Assembly: GCF_002834295.1 (NCBI RefSeq)
Contig: NZ_PISP01000001.1
Location: forward strand, 496,001 to 560,000
Length of the DNA stretch: 64,000 bases
Source of the DNA: Rhodohalobacter barkolensis
GTDB taxonomy: Bacteria > Bacteroidota > Rhodothermia > Balneolales > Balneolaceae
Direction of reading: 5' to 3'
Made by a program: the position numbers and the translations under genes. Positions 37,401 through 45,346 of this stretch are shown here, in pieces. The notes beneath the pieces were generated by a model that was given only the letters and a program-made list of their open reading frames with translations, did no database searches and was not told the DNA's origin. The stretch's first letter is position 1, and each line of letters starts with the position of its first letter.

Positions 37401-40219
37401 AAGATTCTGAGAACAGGGGAGCTCTTGAAGATTACAAAGTAGAAGTTGAAGCGATGGAGCAGAAATTTGAAGATGCTATTACAGGTATTCAGTCTAACAT
37501 TACATCATTAGAAAACGTGCTTTTTTCTGATGAATTGGGACTCAATAGAGTTGCAAAAGAATTTCATGATGTAACATTGCAAATGGATAAACTCTATGCG
37601 AATCTCGCCTCTCTTTACTGGGATATGAATCGATGGGCGATTAATAGCAGAAATCTCTTTTTAGACACTGATACAGATTTAAGTGATGCTGTTGTAGGCC
37701 AGGCCGAATCTATGTTGGATGGAGAGGGAATACAATTTGACTTTGAGGATACAGAGTTGTTGAATCCGGGGTCTAGCTTTACTAGTACCAACTTCTTTGA
37801 CTTAACACATATTGCAGCTGTCAGAAGTGCCTTGGTTGAGATGAATTCAGTTGAAAGTGATGGCTTTAACAGTGCCTACAATTCTGAAAAAGGTGCACTT
37901 GAGGATATGGTTGATGCTGACCAATACGCAAATTTTGCGAACTCTTTTGTTACAAGAGCGAAAGAGTTTTGGTACGACGTTCCAATGCTTGGATATACCC
38001 AACTCAGGGATGACGCAGTAGTGGAAGCTGAAGCAATTGATGGAATGTATGAGAATGCTTTAAGTCCGCTTAAAGTGAGTTATGTACAGTTTACCAATAG
38101 AATTGATGACCTTTACGGAAATAAACATGCTATCCATGCTACCTATGAATCTATACTTAGACATTACATCACATGGCGGGAAGATGTTTTTGTGGGAGAT
38201 GACAATTCTCAATATGAAACGCTAAAATCTGAAAATGCAGAGCAATCTAAAGTTCCAAATATAGGCTCCATTTCTATGTCGTACGAGCGTGATGGTTTTG
38301 TTAACAAAGTCATGGCAGATTGGAATGTAACCCATTCATCAGGCATCAATCCTGAGAACAGTTATTACATATCTGATAATAGCGGATCCTTAGTATTTAA
38401 TGAAGAGTTCTTATCTATAGGTTCTGATACTGATCTAAGCAGATTTCTTTTTAAACGCTCCGAAGATGAAGATAGTCGCGATATGACTATCAGAGTTAGA
38501 GCCAGAGGGCCTTCAGGTTTGTCTATAACCAGAAGCGAAACATTTACAAGAAGTCTTAATCCATCAGTAACTACTTTTGGTTCATCTATAATGACTGGAA
38601 ATTGGAATCATATAGGTACGGATTTTTACGGGGGAGGACTTCATCAACCTCAGGAAGGCAGCAAACCTGAAACACCGACCCTTGAAGTGCCATATCCGGC
38701 TGATGAGTATGTAAGTTACATACGAATTCCCACACCACAGGGTATGATGATGGAACCGGTTGATATGGCGAGATACTGGACTAACAACAGTAATAGTCTT
38801 GAGTTTACAGCATCTTCATTTGATGAAGAACTGGATATAGCTTCATTTAAATACATGGTTGGTACAAGTCCGGGAGACTCAACTCTCGTAGGTTGGACCC
38901 AACAATTGGGTACCCCTGTGAACGGGAGTGCATCTAATGAGCAGCACTATGAGATCTATAATCTAAATCTGCTCGAAGGTGAAGAATATTACATTACAGT
39001 TCGTGCAATTAATGGTGGTGGTGTAGAAAGTGATCCAGCTTACATTGGCCCCATTAAATATGATGAAACACCACCAACCCAACCGGGCAGTGTGGGCAAT
39101 GCGTTTAATCACCCAACTGTTGTAAAACTTGGAGATTCAGGCACTTTTAATTCAACAGTGTCTTACGGAAGTACAACTACAAGACAAACCCCACCAAAAG
39201 AGGATGCAGTGATATCAATTAACTGGTCAGGTTCGTCTACTAGTTCCGGTTCAGGCATCTATGGATATAAGATTGTTGTTTCGGAACACGACACTTATCA
39301 GATGGCTGAAAATGATGGTGAGGTGTTCTTCAGTGAGGGTACATCTTCCGGTTATACAATTTCAACTGATAGACTTGATTTTGAAACAGAGTATTATTTC
39401 TATGTTTTGGCTGAAGATTATGCAGGGAACACAAGCGATCCTATTCAATTGGGCCCGGAAATGGTTGTGGACCCAACTTCGCCAACTGCCCCATCAATAG
39501 TTGCAAAAATAGAAAATGGTATTTTAGGAGTTTCAATGCCGAAAGGTTCTATAGACAGAGAATCCGGATTAGATTATTATGAGTATACATTTATTAATGA
39601 AAATAGTGGTCAGATTATTTCTGGTGCGGGAGGAGAATATGACCCATCATCAAATCAGCAACCTTCACCAAGCTCAAAAAGCAGTCGAGGTACAGATGGA
39701 ATCGATTCAGGAATTGGTGGTTTTGGAGGTTCATCAACCACTAACACCTTTATTCCTCTAAACACGAGTAACCTAACGGAAGGTGTGCCATTGAGAGTAG
39801 TATTTAAAGCTGTAAACAATCAGGGTGAAAAATCCCATACCGGTGAATCGGGACCTATAATCTATGATTCTAGCAAACCTGAGATTACAGTGTCTGCACT
39901 TGACTATGGCGATCACATAGAAATAATAGTAAATAGTGCAGAAGATCCTGAAAGTGGAATTACTGATGTTGATTACAAAATTGTGAGTGGATCACAAACC
40001 ATAAAAGATTGGACGACAATGCTTAACATAATAAGTCCATCATTTAGCAATGTAAGCAGTACTAAAACATTTCAGTTAAATGGTTTATCTGCTGATAACT
40101 TAGAAGTAATATTCAGAGTCAGAAATGGAAATGGCATGGAGAAAACCAAAACTAAAACTCCGACTGAGCCAATTCAGATTATTTACATGGAGCCGGTATT
40201 TATGCAAATGTCATACTAA
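28436..40219 (+). CDS. Giant secreted surface protein (3,927 residues)
   Basis: The protein has a signal peptide ending near THQSYSQSS-like residues (MGITKFLKLF start). Residues about 20-170 resemble the N-terminal region of large Bacteroidota surface proteins (TANFOR-like by impression), and an FN3-like domain follows (about 185-285, FSWTP to YAWQVTAKD). Then come some 2,500 residues of strand-rich sequence with a diverged internal duplication (about 793-1232 and 1530-1955). A long acidic coiled coil (about 2819-3266, with DAQEDAENMNDN at its start) precedes a final block of about four FN3-like domains. No T9SS sorting domain is present; the end is EPVFMQMSY. An in-frame GTG at 28397 is a second possible start. 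Neighbours suggest an outer-membrane-associated complex. Function unknown. Confidence 0.85.
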   Translation: MGITKFLKLFVVLTGMLLLFTQHSYSQSSTQVNIVGIPPVLTSPFADNIETNFKTGQYQVIFNYSSFSSQPVDFVFEFTLRRNNRTIIEFESLPRAFTPGSYVFSNFFEEVDFPFTPKDVLNQLDKELQNQVVQSGSIPEGNYSIEITARPNVQQSGINSMPGNSIFTVRYPPSPILVSVPDGANLLLETPTFSWTPVASSMGGLFEYEFLLVEVFKGQTPLQAINSNREHAFETLTGQTTLPYTLQYLPLEEGATYAWQVTAKDANGQLPIQNDGESEIYTFTYRDKGASDEVIASLDELKEIPLVPGFATVNNFERMRVEETPNSFILSGLATLNLDFVTLGPVSMQAELDRVEIQKSASLQTPILMGGKISARSKGIEELAGPLSDYVEIPVVTWDFASGIGAELNVKTPAGSDMRASGDMSLNRMGLSGQASINGTPLVEFGEGPLSVELTSLTVTYPEAQLRAKTNARFLGEELCETPEFPLLDDNFRIRLDCTIDKDISMVDQSDLLVLNLEDVSGEIIGSLNSDEFDFNLAMRSNIDLKMEDDQYCGGSTFIQYSSEDGFSAGQFTPNCTIPRPELDLGFLKASVNNIELEQLSLSEEGNELDFEVWFDSQLSFPNNPTLALPALEGVRITNSGITFPDALFDGNDIPVNNTFELGDFELQLERFELDPFTFPWFDWDGEGVGPWSFNLDAGLELPVSAELPGCFSSTTLGVENASISSDGDGEFAVMGTINADNVASCSWELGPGFSMDIHNIGGDVVMKRASEGFSVRSDITFDADLNVDEPFACSEQSSFELNDLSVSLDSGLNGNVSIQNPDCPLQIGPYTADINQAEIEFNYNDSDGQQIALSGGASLDLGDGNSADGTFTMDLKTGLFTDINFEIDGPFEWGIPKEDPVLAFTIDEASLSNEGMMINGRQTLDLGETEIGTTFDQLLIDWDTYEILGGRIIFDEAFNLTAGVDLENNALQFEASTDDTTASISPGVMMGLAGTVQIDSSGVRSAGTAAAALNIDGLDIGDLEVEYSDDFAIELNPFRVQSGEVNFNWNEQRVAYANNSGFFPDLSFFSSEFLPDRIPLPNNDVAYLQIRDEDTGELIISTERQDNGTFLIETLEDQELMLTLPLLQRGDEAVPPSVAVQLNDLIINPSNGTYVSGSVYTSVQEGSNLANRPNLPFNIKEIQYSNGENADGDEMHALFLSGSLNLFEQELEGQDITLYADSDGFIRGGVDLPDLNTVIPLEGPGGHVVLSADSLGGGFEWNPQNIAASQFNLDIVGGFEILDFDGNPVVRSQVSLMYDEFGINLKDFSLGEDFDGYDFNFGFFDLKIPSINTLNLSYDPQQGFDYHADLDFNLSFDINGQSIPFPLENVEIRKDLGFVIPSQDIHDGSFPGLSLPSVEFGAFKLEPLALRMDRDTIDVNNFTAGDLLDIMPDLDFEFSMPGFQESIPELANLNMTVQGANFSEGIFNGNILPLEFDEVPLFLPLGSGAGINLSEIGGSLFAEDDGQGFSIQLDGGFVLPDFFSDADESCAMPNVQLDVTRDGYFSGQLSNFEPCGDIDLGGLKLNFGETLLEFSHEDDEQLATIDGGVTVELENTDGDLIEATGSLKYDLINGGIVDGSVQIDSQFPWNFPRNNSIFKFYVNSATLNSNGLVINADGGLNLEDDVSIDATFNNLTLDLSTFELTDGSVEFDSPFALDVGFGPRTWSVKNPATAPEFDNGVRMTIPGNMELSHDGLLVNGEAGSALYFGDEIYDGISVDFINTRFLFSPDPQISEGRADFLHQEDGEDEPERLAWFDSDGFHPDNLAGAVSLPDTLGLPDKDIAYIVLKDDQGQNLVQSENVEDGLKIFTTDPVDLVIESFSGEFGESYSVSVTFDSLIVNSALEVTSGSIIADLTDTPLSLQEDMPLPIGVQKLEYRNQSGEHKLFADVQLDLPGELSQIAMIVEDLLLTKDGFEDVNIALGEYSETYDADVDTVIASSMFADDNFEVAVRGAEFGFGSDRYFRFSGDIRSQLFRNDEDEQVVVHLAAGYENTDWNFSVDTAHLVPQKLPIGMSELILDDVGFEQIEEDFALVIDSRLKLPEILGEETEIGINGLRVGTGGVSLEEVDTEAYSGQKLTLFGQQDILTIASLGIEITDDLHLIADLSGSLEFLERTFDVDDLKIGTDGTFSVGDGGVNLIGDGPKNLLGDNLILTTLEIGMVEDVATLTALADLTLPEPVETNSTVGLSINQLGEIDIQQPDINFSGVSKEIPGFATISLDDAEFELNSLEELDFGFYAMASVEAGGETIEFGQAGNTENWGIRYQYGGSLEWRITNSPSFEFENEMFAFNVDGVSAETEESFVLQMNVGAELKLAGVSGSIAFDGMEIDAGGEFDLGTFSESDLDMGPVSVTIESFEYLPDGGTITLDQESGSSSDENPEIESVDIEVSEYLTFGGSMTLPGFSGNVKEILYYRQGSDIFFSVKDFNAELSDMASITASLEYQTVGSEFELLVAGAAEFTPPEGDTIGLAAMGRMGNIGGEFSFGIFVKADVTVPVFPGALTMTSFGAGFFYNAKSSDFDHVLSLTDHEITSDSPPWEIEGGSYDFAIIAYAGVGLIGEAGTYAIEGSAILLITDSWLVLDLDGQIFDGEATIDVGMYLSVQWNPSFQLDGQATASLDNSIAYASFDLSITILKNQDETIWGVEANIDVEVLSVITLDGTFIAGNDGFYAEISKGHTLDVSIISASVNIDLSLWWVRGEQFGAFVEFDASASILAGTVSGSVSFKGGLIVDSGYLIYAYGKLEAEVLWGAGSATYDLNVSIENGKIDGGRGSNSDYERALRDAQEDAENMNDNITAAIDAAQDLSSVVQDRSRDTEALAQAGEKILGDDFRRKFTYAAMRMVEKSLTGDVPPVYDSIYQAIIDAEDIPEKSDYNLQMLQQELDNTVDILTTSLNEVNAELSQLEAVIIEYQEDAETSLEDILESPVQNLQTTWNGDQPPSFDIEPSQDSENRGALEDYKVEVEAMEQKFEDAITGIQSNITSLENVLFSDELGLNRVAKEFHDVTLQMDKLYANLASLYWDMNRWAINSRNLFLDTDTDLSDAVVGQAESMLDGEGIQFDFEDTELLNPGSSFTSTNFFDLTHIAAVRSALVEMNSVESDGFNSAYNSEKGALEDMVDADQYANFANSFVTRAKEFWYDVPMLGYTQLRDDAVVEAEAIDGMYENALSPLKVSYVQFTNRIDDLYGNKHAIHATYESILRHYITWREDVFVGDDNSQYETLKSENAEQSKVPNIGSISMSYERDGFVNKVMADWNVTHSSGINPENSYYISDNSGSLVFNEEFLSIGSDTDLSRFLFKRSEDEDSRDMTIRVRARGPSGLSITRSETFTRSLNPSVTTFGSSIMTGNWNHIGTDFYGGGLHQPQEGSKPETPTLEVPYPADEYVSYIRIPTPQGMMMEPVDMARYWTNNSNSLEFTASSFDEELDIASFKYMVGTSPGDSTLVGWTQQLGTPVNGSASNEQHYEIYNLNLLEGEEYYITVRAINGGGVESDPAYIGPIKYDETPPTQPGSVGNAFNHPTVVKLGDSGTFNSTVSYGSTTTRQTPPKEDAVISINWSGSSTSSGSGIYGYKIVVSEHDTYQMAENDGEVFFSEGTSSGYTISTDRLDFETEYYFYVLAEDYAGNTSDPIQLGPEMVVDPTSPTAPSIVAKIENGILGVSMPKGSIDRESGLDYYEYTFINENSGQIISGAGGEYDPSSNQQPSPSSKSSRGTDGIDSGIGGFGGSSTTNTFIPLNTSNLTEGVPLRVVFKAVNNQGEKSHTGESGPIIYDSSKPEITVSALDYGDHIEIIVNSAEDPESGITDVDYKIVSGSQTIKDWTTMLNIISPSFSNVSSTKTFQLNGLSADNLEVIFRVRNGNGMEKTKTKTPTEPIQIIYMEPVFMQMSY

Positions 40220-40237
40220 TAGGAAATTAATTTAAAG

Positions 40238-42274
40238 ATGAGATCGAAATTTCATTCAATTACACTTATGCGCTGTTCATACTTGTACATAATTCAGGCG
40301 TTGTTGATCACAGCGTTTCTTTTTCATACTGAAGAACTTGTTGCTCAAAGCGAGGATCCATTTAGAATTGCTGTAAGTGATGGCAATGTATATCTGTACT
40401 TGTTGGAATCACCAAGGACAGATTTCGCCTACAACTTTTACAGAAAAGATCCGGGAGATTCTGACTTTAAACAGATCAATGAAGATCCGGTTCGAGGGGT
40501 TGCTTATGGAGATCAGTTGAAGGTTGTTTTGGGTAATCAATATGATCAAATCAGAAGATTAGCAGAGGTAACATCTGAAGGGGCTATGTTAAATCTGGCA
40601 AGAGGAAACTCCACCGAGGCAATTTGGCTAAGCATGACCTACCCCGAGCTGGCTCAGGCCGTCAATAAATTATATATAGACGAGACGGCTCCTGAAGGCG
40701 AACAGGTAGAGTATTTGATCGAATTTTTAAATCAACGGGATGAACCGACCGGTGAATCGTACCAAAAGCAAGTTGTAGTAGAAGATCATGTATTGGGAAA
40801 TACTGAGATTCTTAATGTAACTAACGAAGGGAAATCGGTAACTGTTGAATGGGATTACACTCCTGTAATGGATGATGATGTCGCATTCAGGTTTAATGTA
40901 TTTACCAATCAACCTTCAGAAGATAATTATCAACGTGTAAATAGAGGAATTATCCTCAGAAATCTCCAACAGGATACATTCAGTTACACATTTAATACAG
41001 AAAGTATTGAATCTGAAATTGAAATTAGAGTGGGTAGTGTGAGCATTACATCTGCACCGGGTCCATTGAGTGAATCGGTTACATATTTAGTTCAAGACAA
41101 TGTTGCTCCATCTGTGGTTCAGGGCGTGAGAACATCTCTAATGCAGGATTCTGTACAAGTTCAATGGAGAGTTAGCCGAGAGTTGGATGCAGCAGGTTAT
41201 TACGTTTACAGAGGAACTGAATCGGACGGGGAGTTTGAACGCCTGAATCAAGAACTAATACCAATTAACCAACCGTTCTATTTTGACAGAAATTTAACAC
41301 AGGGCAGCCTCTATTTATATCGAATTACAGCTGTTGATGAGTCCGGTAATGAAAGTGAATTTAGTACTGCCGTGACAAGAATTGTTCCTGACAACACAGC
41401 ACCCTCTGCACCTTTAAATTTAACAGCTGATTTGAATAATGATGGAAATCAAATATTACTAAACTGGAGTACATCTGAATTACCTGATGATTTCAGGAAT
41501 TTCGTTGTGTTCAGAAGAGTAGTGGAAGGTCGATCTCCGTCATCAAATTATAGCCAGATTGCACCACCCAATTTAAGAGAGAACAGTTTTACAGATACCG
41601 GAAGTGATTATGAGGAGGGTGCCTTATATCGATTTGGGGTTTTAGCAGCCGACAGTTCCAGAAATTTCAGTGACACAACATTCGTAGATGTTCGAATACC
41701 GAATGTAACTCCACCCGACCCGCCAAATGTTGTAAGTGCACAAAATAGAGATGGAGTTAGAGTAAATATAGTTTGGGGAGGAAGCCTGTCTCGTGATGTG
41801 GGTTCCTATAATCTCTACAGAAAAATCGACAATCGGGAGTATGAATTAACTGAGGAGCTCGAATCCGACTTAAGATCATTTCGTGATGAGGAGATAGAAA
41901 TTGGTAAAACGTATACTTATGCGATCTCTGCCGTTGATACCTCTGGAAATGAGAGTGATCTTATAGAGTCAGAATCTGTTTTAGTTAAACGTTCAAATCC
42001 ACCGCGAAGAGTAAGGAATGTGAGAGCCGTACAAACATCGGATGGTGTTCAAGTTCGTTGGGAACCTGTAGCATCCGAACATTTGGCGGGTTATAAAGTT
42101 TATGTTGCCGATAGGTCAACTGGAAACTTTGAACCTATACATGAGAATCTTATTTCAGAGACGAGTCTCACAGCAGACACAGGTACCGAATCGATCTGGT
42201 TCAGAGTTACTGCACTGGATATAACCGGAAATGAGAGCCGACCAAGCGAACCTGTCCGATTGATTGTGCCTTAA
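40238..42274 (+). CDS. Secreted protein with about five fibronectin type III domains
   Basis: The 678-residue protein has a signal sequence ending near ELVAQSED. A roughly 150-residue N-terminal region precedes tandem FN3 domains at about 185-288, 290-385, 388-487, 490-585 and 586-678. Each has the usual V-W opening and a Y-x-Y-x-I-x-A-x-D closing strand (YLYRITAVDESGNES, YTYAISAVDTSGNES). Such domains mediate adhesion or act as spacers. The gene starts 18 bp after the giant's stop, so it is very likely co-transcribed and may bind the giant, which itself ends in FN3-like domains. There is no T9SS sorting domain. Confidence 0.8.
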   Translation: MRSKFHSITLMRCSYLYIIQALLITAFLFHTEELVAQSEDPFRIAVSDGNVYLYLLESPRTDFAYNFYRKDPGDSDFKQINEDPVRGVAYGDQLKVVLGNQYDQIRRLAEVTSEGAMLNLARGNSTEAIWLSMTYPELAQAVNKLYIDETAPEGEQVEYLIEFLNQRDEPTGESYQKQVVVEDHVLGNTEILNVTNEGKSVTVEWDYTPVMDDDVAFRFNVFTNQPSEDNYQRVNRGIILRNLQQDTFSYTFNTESIESEIEIRVGSVSITSAPGPLSESVTYLVQDNVAPSVVQGVRTSLMQDSVQVQWRVSRELDAAGYYVYRGTESDGEFERLNQELIPINQPFYFDRNLTQGSLYLYRITAVDESGNESEFSTAVTRIVPDNTAPSAPLNLTADLNNDGNQILLNWSTSELPDDFRNFVVFRRVVEGRSPSSNYSQIAPPNLRENSFTDTGSDYEEGALYRFGVLAADSSRNFSDTTFVDVRIPNVTPPDPPNVVSAQNRDGVRVNIVWGGSLSRDVGSYNLYRKIDNREYELTEELESDLRSFRDEEIEIGKTYTYAISAVDTSGNESDLIESESVLVKRSNPPRRVRNVRAVQTSDGVQVRWEPVASEHLAGYKVYVADRSTGNFEPIHENLISETSLTADTGTESIWFRVTALDITGNESRPSEPVRLIVP

Positions 42275-42298
42275 TACCTGTATAAATTCACTAGCATT

Positions 42299-42315
42299 AA
42301 TTAAATGATTTAATT
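42299..42315. promoter_or_regulatory. AT palindrome before the TPR gene
   Basis: AATTAAAT, a central G and ATTTAATT form a perfect 17-bp palindrome 15 bp before the TPR start codon. It could be an operator or just AT-rich sequence; position alone suggests regulation. Confidence 0.2.
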
Positions 42316-42329
42316 GATATAGTCGGCTC

Positions 42330-44339
42330 ATGAAGAAATTTTTGGTAATCATTATTACTGCGCTTTATCCGTGTTTGGGGGTTGCTCAATTCTCAGATTT
42401 TGAAAAAGGAATTAACAGCTATAAAGCCGAAAATTTTGATCAGGCAATTACTTTTTTTGAATCAGCCAAAAAGAGTAATCCTTACCATAAAGATTCACAT
42501 CTTTTTTTAGCGATCTCATATCTTAAAGAGGAATTTCCGATCCTGGCTGAGACAACTTCACTGGATGCATTTGAACAATTTGATGACGAAGGAGGATTCT
42601 TATGGATTGCAGGTGAAGCCCTGTTGATGCAAAATCAACCGGAAAAAGCTTCAGAGCACTTCAAAAGACTCTATCGATATTTTGAAGATTTCACATTTTC
42701 TCAAGTATTGAGTATTACCGAATCCAGAATTAAAGAAAGGTGGATTGAGACAGAACTTTACAAAAGTTCGTTGGCGTACCAGAATGAAGATTATGATAGT
42801 GCAATTGAAGCCTTAGACACCGTTCTTCGTTTGCAGTCTGACCATCCAGATGCTCTTAAAAATCGGATATATATAAACATGGAGATTGAAGAGTGGGAAC
42901 GGGCTTTAAACTTAGTTCAAGATGCAGAGAAGAAGATTTCTGAAGATCAGGAATTAATCAGATTGAAAGCAAATATCTATTATCAGCTTGAAAATCTGGG
43001 TGGTCTTCTCCAGGAGTATCGCGAGTTGTATAACAGAAATCCACAGGATAAACAGACTGCATTTACTTACGCAGATATTTTAATTGCCAATCAAAAAGGA
43101 AGTGAAGCAGAGCTTGTAATAGCCGAATTGATAGAGCAGTATCCGGAAGACAAAGATGTTTATTGGAAACTTGTAGATGTACAGGAGCAGAGAATGTACA
43201 TACAAGAAAAGGCAGCTGCACTTCAGTGGCTTCTTGAAAAATTCCCTGGTGACAATGAGGCTTTGCGGGAACTATCAGCAACTTATAAAACACTTGAAGA
43301 ATATTCAGATCAACGGGATATATTACGAACTTTATTGAACAACTCTGATGATAAACTTCCCATCTATCTTGATATTGCAGATTCTTTCCTTGCAGAAAAC
43401 AGATTTGATGATGCTGAGAGAGAGCTTAAAAACATAAAATCAGAATATGATAGTCGTCAAGAAATACTGTTAAAGCTTGGTGATATTCTTCAGATGCAGA
43501 ATAAATGGGAAGAAAGCATTGAAGTTTATGAGCGGATTAAAAGTGAACAGTTGATCAGAATTGCCGGTACTCAGCTAGGACGAGCATACTTTCAGATTGA
43601 AAATCGAGAACGTTCCGGAAAGATATTAGAAGAGGTTATAGAGAGTGGTATTGATGATCCGTTAGCTTGGTTTTTACTGGCAAAGATTACATATGAATCT
43701 AATAAAGATCGAGCCTATGAGTTCGCTTTACGTGCTCTTGAAAGTGGAGTTGTTGATTTAGTGAAAATACGTCGCGAAACAATTCAGAAACTTGATGAAG
43801 GAGGGATGTTTGCGAATATAGATGGTGAAGAGGAAGAGCATGAATACTTTCAGGATATAGCCGGTGAAAGTATTCAGTTTTTGATAAGTAACTTTGACCG
43901 AAAAAAACTGGAGGAGGACCTGATTATTTTAGCGGAGAATTTTGATAACTCTGCTACACTAAACTATTTTCTTGCCGACATTTTTAGTAGTTCAGAAGAG
44001 CTGTCTCTGGCTACTGATTATGCTGAAAAAGCAATACAGATTAACCCTTCGTATTATGAGGCTCACATGATGATGGGGCAAATTAATAAAAAGAAAGGCA
44101 ATATTCGTGCAGCTGCACTTTCTTTTGAGAGGGCGCGAACTATACGGCCTGAATCTAAGGCAGCTTATCGAAATTTAATTGACCTCTATCAGCAGGAAGA
44201 CAATCTGCCTGATCTTGCAGAGCAGTGGGAGATACAGTTTAGGGGTGAAAGTGGTAATGAAGTGTTTAAAGAGCATTTAATTGAAGCACTTCATAAAGCT
44301 GGACGTTATGACGAAGCCAGAGAAATAATAAATCAATAA
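42330..44339 (+). CDS. Secreted TPR-repeat protein
   Basis: The 669-residue protein has a signal peptide (MKKFLVIIITALYPCLGVAQ). Helical pairs of tetratricopeptide type run throughout, beginning with FEKGINSYKAENFDQAITFFESAKKSNP-like residues and ending with YEAHMMMGQINKKKGNIRAA. TPR proteins scaffold protein complexes; the periplasmic location implied by the signal suggests a role in assembling or exporting the giant surface protein. The gene follows the FN3 gene by 55 bp. No catalytic domain seen. Confidence 0.83.
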   Translation: MKKFLVIIITALYPCLGVAQFSDFEKGINSYKAENFDQAITFFESAKKSNPYHKDSHLFLAISYLKEEFPILAETTSLDAFEQFDDEGGFLWIAGEALLMQNQPEKASEHFKRLYRYFEDFTFSQVLSITESRIKERWIETELYKSSLAYQNEDYDSAIEALDTVLRLQSDHPDALKNRIYINMEIEEWERALNLVQDAEKKISEDQELIRLKANIYYQLENLGGLLQEYRELYNRNPQDKQTAFTYADILIANQKGSEAELVIAELIEQYPEDKDVYWKLVDVQEQRMYIQEKAAALQWLLEKFPGDNEALRELSATYKTLEEYSDQRDILRTLLNNSDDKLPIYLDIADSFLAENRFDDAERELKNIKSEYDSRQEILLKLGDILQMQNKWEESIEVYERIKSEQLIRIAGTQLGRAYFQIENRERSGKILEEVIESGIDDPLAWFLLAKITYESNKDRAYEFALRALESGVVDLVKIRRETIQKLDEGGMFANIDGEEEEHEYFQDIAGESIQFLISNFDRKKLEEDLIILAENFDNSATLNYFLADIFSSSEELSLATDYAEKAIQINPSYYEAHMMMGQINKKKGNIRAAALSFERARTIRPESKAAYRNLIDLYQQEDNLPDLAEQWEIQFRGESGNEVFKEHLIEALHKAGRYDEAREIINQ

Positions 44340-44436
44340 GAAGACAAACTTATATTAAATTACTTTTGATTTAGTGAGAACAAACCCCGATTATAGGCAA
44401 CAATTGATATAAAAAGGTGTTTGCAAAATATTTCAG

Positions 44437-45009
44437 ATGGCGAATAAAGAAGATATTACTCAGCTACTTAACAAAGTAAATGAGGATGAAGAGGTACACG
44501 ACAAAGTTTATCCATTGGTATATCAACAACTGCGGCGGATCGCAAATCAAAGGATAAACCGAGAAGGAGATGGACATACCTATTCAAAGACTGAACTGGT
44601 TCATGAAGCCTACCTAAAGATGATCAGTCAGTCTGAGATGAACTACCAAAACAGGAGCCATTTTTTGGCGATCTGTTCCAGTTGTATGAGACAAATTTTG
44701 ATCGACTATGCCCGGAAAAAGAATGCGGTAAAAAGGGGGAAAGACTACGATAAGTTTACCTATGTAGACGGGTTGGTGGAATCTGAGGGCAAGGATCTTC
44801 AGGAGCTGATAGATATTGACGACGCTATGAAAAAGCTGGAAAAGCTAAACCCTCGTCTGACAAAGGTCGTTGAGATGCGATTTTTCGGAGAAATGAAAGT
44901 AGAAGAGATTGCCGAAGCGCTGGGTATATCGGAAAGTACAGTTCACCGGGACTGGCTGAAAGCCAGAGGGTGGTTGTATCAGGAGTTGAAGGGACTCGAA
45001 GAAGAATAA
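44437..45009 (+). CDS. ECF-type RNA polymerase sigma factor (TIGR02999-like)
   Basis: The 190-residue protein has sigma region 2 (ELVHEAYLKMISQS, FLAICSSCMRQILIDYARKK) and region 4 with a helix-turn-helix (VEEIAEALGISESTVHRDWLKARGWL). The features fit the TIGR02999 ECF group often found with Ser/Thr kinases in other phyla, but no kinase or anti-sigma gene is adjacent. It sits between the giant-protein operon and the T9SS surface genes, so it may control one of them. It is transcribed separately by spacing (97 bp from the TPR gene). Confidence 0.87.
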   Translation: MANKEDITQLLNKVNEDEEVHDKVYPLVYQQLRRIANQRINREGDGHTYSKTELVHEAYLKMISQSEMNYQNRSHFLAICSSCMRQILIDYARKKNAVKRGKDYDKFTYVDGLVESEGKDLQELIDIDDAMKKLEKLNPRLTKVVEMRFFGEMKVEEIAEALGISESTVHRDWLKARGWLYQELKGLEEE

Positions 45010-45346
45010 AATTTTTAAAATCTCATCATCTGTTTAATTCATTTTTAAAGGCTTACCAGAGTATAATTCATTAACACAGCTTCTCCCTTAAAAGAAGGCG
45101 GATAAATTACATTTTACCATATCCAATCTGCCTGATTATATAACTGAATTTCTTTGACAGGTTTTCAGGACCGTTTACGCTTATCTACTAAAAGACCATG
45201 TAATGCAATCCGGCATATTCTATATCAAACCGTGATGAAGAATTTATAAGGGGAACTCTGAAGTGTTTGTAGAAACTTCATTTGACCATTCTCGGGGTAA
45301 AAGAGATCGGATTTTGAATGAACTAAATCGAATAAAACAAGATGGT
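45010..45346. other. Intergenic region before the beta-helix giant
   Basis: Apart from an in-frame GTG at 45263 preceded by AAGGGG, which would extend the next protein by 28 residues, no gene is seen. The short inverted sequence CTTCT...AGAAG near 45080 is too weak to call. The promoter of the 45347 gene presumably lies here. Confidence 0.4.

Noticed and set aside
28436-40219. Giant gene as a polyketide synthase, peptide synthetase or phage tail measure protein
   Set aside because: No carrier, condensation or ketosynthase motifs were seen, and no phage structural genes are nearby; it has a signal peptide and strand-rich surface-protein composition.
45263-45346. GTG start giving 28 extra residues before the beta-helix protein's signal peptide
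   Set aside because: It has a plausible ribosome site but would put a charged 28-residue stretch before a normal signal peptide; the ATG at 45347 is preferred.
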